A stretch of 64,000 nt of DNA from Ignavibacterium sp. (GTDB lineage Bacteria; Bacteroidota; Ignavibacteria; Ignavibacteriales; Ignavibacteriaceae), in assembly GCF_025998815.1 (NCBI RefSeq), contig NZ_AP026678.1:620001-684000 (forward strand). The letters are read 5' to 3'. Shown here piece after piece: positions 57,294-64,000 of the stretch (position 1 is the first letter of the stretch; every line of letters begins with the position of its first letter). A program made the position numbers and the translations under genes. The notes under the pieces are model-generated. The model did no database searches. It had not been told where the DNA came from and saw only the letters and a program-made list of their open reading frames with translations.

Positions 57294-59444
57294 TTATTTC
57301 ATCAGAATCATTTTCTTAGTCAGCTGAAAATCATTCACATTAATTTGATACAAATAAACACCTGATGATAAAGAAGAAGCATCGAATATAACTTTATAAT
57401 TTCCGGGTACCTGATTCATATTAACAAGAGTCATTACTTCCTGTCCGAGTATATTAAATACTTTAATCTGGACAAAACCTTCCTTCGGAATATTGTATTG
57501 AATAGTAGTAATCGGATTAAATGGATTAGGATAGTTCTGTTCTAATTTATATTGGTTAACAGACATTATTGCATTATCATTAACATCGGATACATATCCA
57601 ACAAAGTCATCAGATTTTCTTGGAACCAATTTATAATTTCCAAATGAGTAGAAAAGAATACCTCTTAATTCTTCAAATGTACTGTTCTGCAATACACGTA
57701 TATTTCCTGGAACTGTATCTAACCCTGCAACCCAAAGATTATGATATTCGTGATTTCCTTCCTGAAGTTCAACTCTGGTATTAATTCCGGAATTATCTGC
57801 AACGAGTATTTCACCAAAGTTGCTGTTTCCGCCACCATTTGGACCTGGATTTCCATCTGCATTATCATCTGTTACTGTTACATTAAGATATTTTATCAAG
57901 ACACCCTCATACTGTTCAGCGGAAATAGTTCCATTTGGCAATGTTCCAATGTCAGCAGTGGAAACAGTAACGAAATCCGGTAAAGGATTGCTGGTTGAAT
58001 TTACAACAACAGATGTAATACTATCGATAAATGTATTGCTGTTACTTTCTCTGATTAAACCGCTAACAGTTACATTTTGTCCTCTTTGCAACGGATCAGC
58101 AGCAAGACCACCAATCCAGATTCCACGCCACGGACCAACTCCATCCTGCATATAAACTCTTCGGCTAACCTGATTTCCGTCTCCCTGTAAATCAGAAGTA
58201 TCTGCTGTTACAACACCTGAGACTGTTACTCTGTAATTATTATAAGCGCTGAAGCCGCTTCCAAAAGGACTGTATTGAACATCATAAATGGTAACAGGTC
58301 TGTTAAGAACTAAATAGAAATATTTGTTTCTTACTGTATCAGCAGGATTTATTGAAATCATTCCATCGTTATCTTTTGCCCAGACATAAAAATCTACTAA
58401 TGCTGAATCCAATCCCACTGCCGGAATTGTTGCAGACCAAAGATTATTTAAGCCTTCGACCATATTAAGCTCGCTTAAATTTCCACCATTAATTCTGTAT
58501 CTGACTTTTGCTTCTGTAACATCTCCACCTTGATCAATATCAGTAATTGTTGCTGTGATGGTTACAGCATCATTTGGTCCAACCAAATCAATATTTCTTC
58601 TGATATTTGTTATTGATGGAGGTGATTGACCAATCAACAAATCATCAGGGTACATTGGGCGAAGGACATATCTTGAAGGATTATTGAAATGACCTACAAC
58701 TCCTCTGATATATTGAATAGTTGTTCCATCAATCGGAGGATCAAAAGTTCTAAGTTGATGATTTCTTCTTGTAAAATAGCCCGATTGATCATGAATGAAT
58801 ATCTGATTTCCCTGTCCGTCATTAATTGCAAAAGTACCGGTAGATGTGTTTCTGTCAGATGTGATAACATTTCTTATTATCACATACATTCCTTCATATT
58901 TTTCGCCGGTCAATAAATTTCCTACAGGAGGTGTTCCTGTATTCAAATCTGCAATTGTAATTTCAAGAGGTTCGCCTCTGCTTGGTTTAACACCATGAAA
59001 CTGAATCGGTGTTAAAGGATTAGTAAGAACATTTAATTGCGTTTGTTGGCCAAATTCCGCTACCACACCAGTTATCGTTACTACCTGAGCAGTATCCAGA
59101 AGATCCATCAAAGTTCCCTGAGCAGCAGCACTAGTATCATTTTGTATAATATTTAATCCTGCCCATTCGGTAAAAGTGAAATTTGTATCTCGCAGATAAG
59201 TCTGCCATCTCGAACCTGCCCACATAATCGGTCTTCTGTCGAAAGTTGGATCAACAACCGGTGAAACCATTACAACACCGGTAACCTGCACAGTATCTCC
59301 AACATGCAAAGAACCATCTCTGCCTGCAGATAATGAATCATTCGGAAGAAATTGTATATCTCGAATACTGATGTTCGGATAATTCTGGGCAAAGATCAGA
59401 GAACCCGAAACCAGAATCAGAATGAATAATAATTTTGTTTTCAT
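57294..59444 (-). CDS. T9SS-exported protein with OB-fold-like domains
   Basis: A 716-residue protein with signal peptide (MKTKLLFILILVSGSLIFAQ). It has repeated domains with the pattern TVQVTGVVM...ITGVV, of an OB-fold type seen in secreted nucleases and phosphodiesterase-like proteins, plus an Ig/fibronectin-like central domain. It ends in a T9SS sorting domain (NYPNPFNPITTIQYNI to LTKKMILMK). No nuclease active site is visible. It follows the 59455 gene after 10 bases. Confidence 0.75.
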   Translation of the reverse strand: MKTKLLFILILVSGSLIFAQNYPNISIRDIQFLPNDSLSAGRDGSLHVGDTVQVTGVVMVSPVVDPTFDRRPIMWAGSRWQTYLRDTNFTFTEWAGLNIIQNDTSAAAQGTLMDLLDTAQVVTITGVVAEFGQQTQLNVLTNPLTPIQFHGVKPSRGEPLEITIADLNTGTPPVGNLLTGEKYEGMYVIIRNVITSDRNTSTGTFAINDGQGNQIFIHDQSGYFTRRNHQLRTFDPPIDGTTIQYIRGVVGHFNNPSRYVLRPMYPDDLLIGQSPPSITNIRRNIDLVGPNDAVTITATITDIDQGGDVTEAKVRYRINGGNLSELNMVEGLNNLWSATIPAVGLDSALVDFYVWAKDNDGMISINPADTVRNKYFYLVLNRPVTIYDVQYSPFGSGFSAYNNYRVTVSGVVTADTSDLQGDGNQVSRRVYMQDGVGPWRGIWIGGLAADPLQRGQNVTVSGLIRESNSNTFIDSITSVVVNSTSNPLPDFVTVSTADIGTLPNGTISAEQYEGVLIKYLNVTVTDDNADGNPGPNGGGNSNFGEILVADNSGINTRVELQEGNHEYHNLWVAGLDTVPGNIRVLQNSTFEELRGILFYSFGNYKLVPRKSDDFVGYVSDVNDNAIMSVNQYKLEQNYPNPFNPITTIQYNIPKEGFVQIKVFNILGQEVMTLVNMNQVPGNYKVIFDASSLSSGVYLYQINVNDFQLTKKMILMK

Positions 59445-59454
59445 AATGTCACCT

Positions 59455-61536
59455 TTATTTAACGATTAAAAATTTTCCTGTTTTAATGTTTCCATTGCTC
59501 AGGTCTTTAACTGAGAAGAGATATAAACCTGTTGCAATTGCCTGATCATTATCCGTAATTAAATCCCACGCATGTTCACCGCCAGACATAATTTGTTTTC
59601 CATCTTTGGAAAAAGTTTGAAACCATCTTAAATCAGAACCATTACTCGACAGGTCATGATTAATTCTTTTTATAACATCGCCGGCCAAAGTATAAATAGT
59701 GATTTCACATTCTGCTGGCAAATTATAAAAATAAATTTTTCTAAGCCGCTCAGAATTTCCATCCCAATAAGCATTTGCATAATATGGATTTGGATAAACA
59801 CCAATCTCAACATTTTCATCTGAAGTTGGAAGCACACCTGGAATTATTTTTATCGCATTAACTAATTTTCCTGATTCCAGACTTTCAAGATTAAATGTAA
59901 CATCACCTTTATCAAAAGCTGTAACAGAAAAGACATACTGCCATCCATTCAGAAGATTCTGAATTTCAAATTTATACCAATACTCCGTTGTATCGCCAGG
60001 AAAAGTAATAGGTTCAGATAATTCAACAAAAGAGAATCCTGTATTTAAGCCAACATCATTACCAAGACTATCAAACTCAGCCATTTTAACAAGAGCAACA
60101 TTTAAATCCTGACTTGCTGTTAAATCAAAACCGGACATTGTTCTGTAGAGGCGATATCCCTCAAAATCTTTTTCACCTGTAATTGGATCAACCGAAACTT
60201 CTGCTCTTTTATCCCAATAAATCGTTGCTTTCTGACTCTCAGGAACAACTTTTACTTTAGGATTTTGAGGTGGTGTCGGCAAAATATAACGAGTTATCTT
60301 CCCATCGCCGTCTAAATCTTCACCAACATCAAGAACTCCATTTCTGTTTCTGTCCTCGCCATAGTAGGCTCTTAATGCCCATTCGGCACTGGTGAATAAA
60401 TTTGTTTTCTGCTCATCATTATCTAATGCTGCAGGATCGGTTCCGAATTTTTTAGCGGTGATAATTGCAAAAACAACATTGATTGAATCGCCCGGAGAAA
60501 TTTTTCTGAAAGGACCTGCGGTGATTAGAACTGATCTGTTGGAAGGAGATTTTAATGTTGCCGGTGAAACCTGCCATGGAAAGCGATTATTTCCACCGAA
60601 GTATCCTTCCATTTTCCTGTACCGTTCAACATCGGTTTGAGGGGCAAATAAGTTTGGATCAGTTGTGTTTCTGAATTGCCAGCTAACAAAATTCACTGAG
60701 TCATAAGGTGCTGAAGCTCCTAAGAATTGCATTCCAACATAACTATCAGTAAATCCAATATCACCTGTTGCATCAAATTCGTAAGCAACTCTGAATTCTT
60801 GCGAGTATCCATTCCCACCTTTATCAAAAAATGTTGACCCACTTCTTGGTGAAGTGATATTTGTATTTCTGACAACTGCATCAGTCCATAATCCAACAAA
60901 TACACTATCTAGATATTTGCCAGATACATTTTTAATCCAGTAATTCATTATAACAAAGTTATTGGCAAAGGAAAGATTCCAGGAATATGATTCGTGATGA
61001 ACAACTACGCCGATGGGATTGTGATCAGGAATAATTTCACCACCAGATAAAGTAGTGCTTGTATCGGAATATTCCATCACAAAGTCCTGGTGTGAAATTG
61101 CAAGCGGGCTATAAACTTTTGAATCGAGTAAAGCCGAGCGTTCAACTACTCTGTCACCAGGTTTGTTGGTAAACTCAAATCCTCCGCCTCTTGCAGAAAC
61201 TGAAGCAGCATCAACTGCAGCAGTAGTTACAAACGGACCTTGTCTTCCACTTCCAAGTGAATCATTTGAAGTGAAAGCGCCAATCCAAAGTCCTCCATCA
61301 AAAATGTGTTCGATACCTGAACCGATAGGATATTCGCAACTTGGTTGTCTGGGCCAAAGTGTAAAACCATGTCCGTAAGTTCCGAAGTTAGTTATTGTAA
61401 GACCAATGTTACCAACATTTGTGAATTTGGAATTATCATCATCTAAAGATTTAAATATTTTGTCAGGATTTTGCTGTGCAGCAATATAAGAAGTAAAAAA
61501 CAGAATGAAACAGAATCGTAGAAAATTTTTCATCAA
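59455..61536 (-). CDS. Large exported protein with T9SS-like C-terminus
   Basis: A 693-residue protein with signal peptide (FLRFCFILFFTSYIAAQQ). It is of unknown family. A Ca-binding EF-hand/dockerin-like segment (DRNRNGVLDVGEDLDGDGKI) lies near 396-415, and a fibronectin-like domain follows. The end has a sorting-domain pattern (VYPNPYYANAYWDG, then GLYLFSVKDL and FLIVK). It is the first gene of the operon. Its function is not known. Confidence 0.7.
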   Translation of the reverse strand: MMKNFLRFCFILFFTSYIAAQQNPDKIFKSLDDDNSKFTNVGNIGLTITNFGTYGHGFTLWPRQPSCEYPIGSGIEHIFDGGLWIGAFTSNDSLGSGRQGPFVTTAAVDAASVSARGGGFEFTNKPGDRVVERSALLDSKVYSPLAISHQDFVMEYSDTSTTLSGGEIIPDHNPIGVVVHHESYSWNLSFANNFVIMNYWIKNVSGKYLDSVFVGLWTDAVVRNTNITSPRSGSTFFDKGGNGYSQEFRVAYEFDATGDIGFTDSYVGMQFLGASAPYDSVNFVSWQFRNTTDPNLFAPQTDVERYRKMEGYFGGNNRFPWQVSPATLKSPSNRSVLITAGPFRKISPGDSINVVFAIITAKKFGTDPAALDNDEQKTNLFTSAEWALRAYYGEDRNRNGVLDVGEDLDGDGKITRYILPTPPQNPKVKVVPESQKATIYWDKRAEVSVDPITGEKDFEGYRLYRTMSGFDLTASQDLNVALVKMAEFDSLGNDVGLNTGFSFVELSEPITFPGDTTEYWYKFEIQNLLNGWQYVFSVTAFDKGDVTFNLESLESGKLVNAIKIIPGVLPTSDENVEIGVYPNPYYANAYWDGNSERLRKIYFYNLPAECEITIYTLAGDVIKRINHDLSSNGSDLRWFQTFSKDGKQIMSGGEHAWDLITDNDQAIATGLYLFSVKDLSNGNIKTGKFLIVK

Positions 61537-61669
61537 TTAATAATTAAACTTTTTGATAGCGGCTGCTAAATTAAAAAAAATTCTTAAATCAAGTATTAAG
61601 TTTTGATTAATTAATTCTGATCGAATTTAACTCACATTCAGGGAAAATCTCAAATTTATGATTTGAAAT

Positions 61670-62590
61670 TTAGTCGTTGCTAAAAATCGCCCTCGCATGC
61701 TGATCAGCGTGATAAGAACTTCTGACTAAAGGAGCGGATTCAACAATTTTGAATCCCATTTTTAATCCTTCTTCTTTGTACATTCTGAATTCCTCAGGCG
61801 TAACAAACCTGTCAACCGGAAGATGTTGTTTTGTCGGTTGAAGATATTGTCCGATTGTAAGAATATCACAGCCGTGACTTACCAAATCTTTCATCAACTC
61901 AATCACCTCTTCAGGTTTTTCACCGATTCCGACCATAATTCCACTTTTTGTTTTAAGTCCTTTACTTTTGAACCATCTGATAAGATTCAGACTTCTTTCA
62001 TATTTTGCCTGTGGCCGGACTGCGTGATACAATCTCGGTACTGTTTCAAGATTATGATTAAGAATATCTGGTGGTGATTGCATAATTATTTCAAATGCAT
62101 TTTCATCACCTTTAAAGTCAGGGATAAGAATTTCAACAGTGCAATCCGGTTTTCGTTCACGAATTAATCTTACACACTCTTTAAAAATTGTTGCTCCACC
62201 ATCTTTCAGCTCATCACGATTGACTGAAGTAATTACAACATGTCTCAAATCCAATTCAATAACTGATTCAACAACACGGTAAGGTTCGTTCAAATCAAGT
62301 TCATTTGGAATTCCAAGTTTTACATTACAAAAACCACAGCTTCGTGTGCAGGTATCACCTAAAATCATAAAAGTAGCTGAGCGATGATTCCAGCATTCTG
62401 CAATGTTTGGACATCTGGCTTCTTCACAAACTGTGTTTAACTTTTGTCTTCGCATCAGATTCTTAACATCAGTGTAGTTTTCACCGGTCGGTAATTTTAC
62501 TTTAAGCCACTCAGGTCTTTTTCCTAAATCCTGTCTGGACTTTTCAATTTGTTCTTTAAATGCTTTCTGATGTTGATTTATTTTCTGCAT
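61670..62590 (-). CDS. lipA: Lipoyl synthase
   Basis: A 306-residue radical SAM enzyme that inserts sulphur into octanoyl groups to make lipoate. It has the auxiliary cluster ligands C55, C60 and C66 (CEEARCPNIAECW) and the radical SAM cluster C81, C85 and C88 (CTRSCGFC), and a C-terminal RSSYHAD. It is 41 bases downstream of the E2 gene, whose lipoyl domain needs this cofactor. Confidence 0.97.
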   Translation of the reverse strand: MQKINQHQKAFKEQIEKSRQDLGKRPEWLKVKLPTGENYTDVKNLMRRQKLNTVCEEARCPNIAECWNHRSATFMILGDTCTRSCGFCNVKLGIPNELDLNEPYRVVESVIELDLRHVVITSVNRDELKDGGATIFKECVRLIRERKPDCTVEILIPDFKGDENAFEIIMQSPPDILNHNLETVPRLYHAVRPQAKYERSLNLIRWFKSKGLKTKSGIMVGIGEKPEEVIELMKDLVSHGCDILTIGQYLQPTKQHLPVDRFVTPEEFRMYKEEGLKMGFKIVESAPLVRSSYHADQHARAIFSND

Positions 62591-62631
62591 ATAGAATGAT
62601 CTTTCATCTAATCAATTTAATATCAAATAAC

Positions 62632-64000
62632 TTAGTTAAAATTTTCCGGATCAAAATTCTCCAGAATATCTTTAATTGATTTCAGGAACAGTCCTCCTAA
62701 CATACCATCAATCAGTCTATGATCGTGTGATAAAGTTAATGCAACAATATGTCTGACGGCTATTGAATCTAATCCATTAACTTCTACAACAACAGGTTTT
62801 TTCTGAACGGTTCCGACACCAAGAATTGCAACCTCAGGTTGATTTATTATCGGTGTTCCGAAAATAGTTCCGAAGACGCCATAATTTGTAATTGTGAAAG
62901 TTCCATTGGAAATGTCATCCGGTGTAAGCTTTTTGGTTCTTGCACGATTTGCTAAATCTGCGATTGCTTTTGCTAAACCGATTGTATTTCTTTCACCTGC
63001 TCCTTTGATGTTCGGAACTATCAATCCTGTTGGCTCAATTGCTACAGCTATTCCGAGATTAATAAATTTCTTTTGCAGGATTGTGTTTCCATCGATTGTT
63101 GAATTAAGAAGTGGATATTTTTTAAGTGACTTTACAACTGCATCGGCAATGAATGCCATATAAGTAAGTTTAACATTTTCTTTCTGCAGATACTCATCTT
63201 TTTTCTGATTAATAAAATTATGAATAAGAGTAATATCGGCTTCAATCATACTTGTAACATGAACTGAAGTATCGCGACTATGAACCATATGTTCCATTAT
63301 CTTCATTCTGATGTTATCCATTGGAATTTTAATAACATCGCTTGAGGAATATGTTGATGAAGTTTCAGGTACAAATGATGGCGCAGGGGCAGCAGTTTTG
63401 GTAATCTGTGGCTGAGAAGTCTGCGAGACAACTTCTTGTGTTTTAGTTGTCTTTGATTTTCTTTGTTCTATATATGCAAGAATATCTTTTTTTGTTACTC
63501 TTCCATCTATTCCGCTACCAGAAATTTTTCTTAATTCATCGAAGCTTACATTCTCTTTTTCAGCAATGCTTAAAACCAATGGTGAATAAAATCTGTCAGA
63601 TTCAGTTTTTAATTCTTCTCTGATATTTTCTGTAACTGAAAAGTTATCGTGCATCGAAACTGGTTCTTCTCTTCTAACTTCAGTAACCGGTTCTTTTTCT
63701 GTCACAGGTTTTGATATAACTACATCACTACCAACTGCCAGCTTTGCTACGATTGTTCCAACTTCAACTGTTTCCTGTTCACCCACGAGAATTTCAACTA
63801 AAGTTCCTTCTTCAGGTGATGGAATTTCTGTATCAACTTTATCTGTACTTATTTCAAAAATTGTTTCATCTTTCTTAACCTTATCGCCAACTTTCTTATG
63901 CCACTTGATTATTGTTCCTTCCATAACTGATTCGCCCATTTTAGGCATTGCGATTTCAATTATATTACCGTTAGAGGTTGCGGATGATGTTACAGATTGT
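62632..64000 (-). CDS. 2-oxoacid dehydrogenase E2 (dihydrolipoamide acyltransferase), 5' truncated
   Basis: The frame is open to base 64000, so the gene begins outside the window; at least 455 residues are visible. The lipoyl domain starts at IIEIAMPKMGES, with the lipoylated Lys in ISTDKVDTEI. A Ser/Thr-rich stretch (QSVTSSATSNGN) precedes it, like a linker from an upstream lipoyl domain. A peripheral-subunit-binding domain follows (YSPLVLSIAEKENVSF), then the catalytic domain with the DHRLIDG active site. It may serve pyruvate, 2-oxoglutarate or branched-chain dehydrogenase; sequence alone does not settle this. Confidence 0.9.
   Translation of the reverse strand, partial: QSVTSSATSNGNIIEIAMPKMGESVMEGTIIKWHKKVGDKVKKDETIFEISTDKVDTEIPSPEEGTLVEILVGEQETVEVGTIVAKLAVGSDVVISKPVTEKEPVTEVRREEPVSMHDNFSVTENIREELKTESDRFYSPLVLSIAEKENVSFDELRKISGSGIDGRVTKKDILAYIEQRKSKTTKTQEVVSQTSQPQITKTAAPAPSFVPETSSTYSSSDVIKIPMDNIRMKIMEHMVHSRDTSVHVTSMIEADITLIHNFINQKKDEYLQKENVKLTYMAFIADAVVKSLKKYPLLNSTIDGNTILQKKFINLGIAVAIEPTGLIVPNIKGAGERNTIGLAKAIADLANRARTKKLTPDDISNGTFTITNYGVFGTIFGTPIINQPEVAILGVGTVQKKPVVVEVNGLDSIAVRHIVALTLSHDHRLIDGMLGGLFLKSIKDILENFDPENFN

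Noticed and set aside
61620-61669. Possible terminator after lipA
   Set aside because: The tcaaat/atttga stem is only 6 bp and fully A-T rich apart from one pair; too weak to report as a feature.

Overview
The window looks like a chromosomal segment of an AT-rich member of the Bacteroidota/Chlorobiota/Ignavibacteriota group, most likely an Ignavibacteria relative. This is an inference from several signs. Secreted proteins carry type IX secretion (T9SS) C-terminal sorting domains with the NYPNPFNP motif. There are a PorV-like protein, a GWxTD protein and a TonB-dependent receptor with a carboxypeptidase-like N-terminal domain. Complex I is encoded as nuoABCDHIJKLMN without nuoEFG, and atpDC stands alone. 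At least three promoters combine a TTG-type -35 with a TAnnTTTG -10 element. No species can be named from sequence alone.

Region 1 (1-19.6 kb) is the right part of a prophage whose left end lies outside the window. The plus-strand structural genes encode a tail fibre with internal repeats, a small unknown protein, a scaffold-like protein, the major capsid protein, a tail tube protein, a pair of tail assembly chaperones joined by a textbook -1 frameshift site (A_AAA_AAC), the tape measure protein, three tail-tip proteins and two small holin-like membrane proteins. Intrinsic terminators follow the capsid, tube and chaperone genes. Facing them on the minus strand are a small membrane ORF, a probable restriction endonuclease, its overlapping DNA methyltransferase and, at the end, a tyrosine integrase next to tRNA-Arg(TCG).

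Region 2 (19.6-32.3 kb) is host housekeeping. After the tRNA and a palindromic intergenic repeat come tadA and adk on the plus strand. A long minus-strand series follows, in transcription order: alr, an unknown gene, a mannose-1-phosphate guanylyltransferase, pyrK, pyrD, folC, then rho, a GWxTD protein, pdxA, a methyltransferase and ftsE. Region 3 (32.4-42.7 kb) is an eleven-gene complex I operon on the plus strand with a clear promoter.

Region 4 (42.7-46.5 kb) is a plus-strand iron-sulphur and oxidative stress operon: an IscR-like Rrf2 regulator with an IscR type 1-like operator at its own promoter, iscS, a small unknown gene, an A-type Fe-S carrier and a superoxide dismutase with two plausible starts. 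A LON-domain protein follows behind a terminator. Region 5 (46.5-48.4 kb) is atpD-atpC on the minus strand.

Region 6 (48.4-61.5 kb) is a seven-gene minus-strand series that appears devoted to the cell surface: two large T9SS-type proteins, a lipoprotein, a TonB-dependent receptor, a PorV-like outer-membrane protein, an NHL-repeat lipoprotein and a secreted phospholipase-D-family nuclease with OB-fold and sorting domains. Region 7 (61.7-64 kb) holds lipoyl synthase downstream of a 2-oxoacid dehydrogenase E2 gene that runs off the right edge; LipA makes the cofactor E2 carries.

The strongest items for follow-up are the prophage-borne restriction-modification pair with an unusual catalytic motif, the programmed frameshift, the dual-start superoxide dismutase, a terminator buried in the start of the gene after rho, and the seven-gene surface operon.
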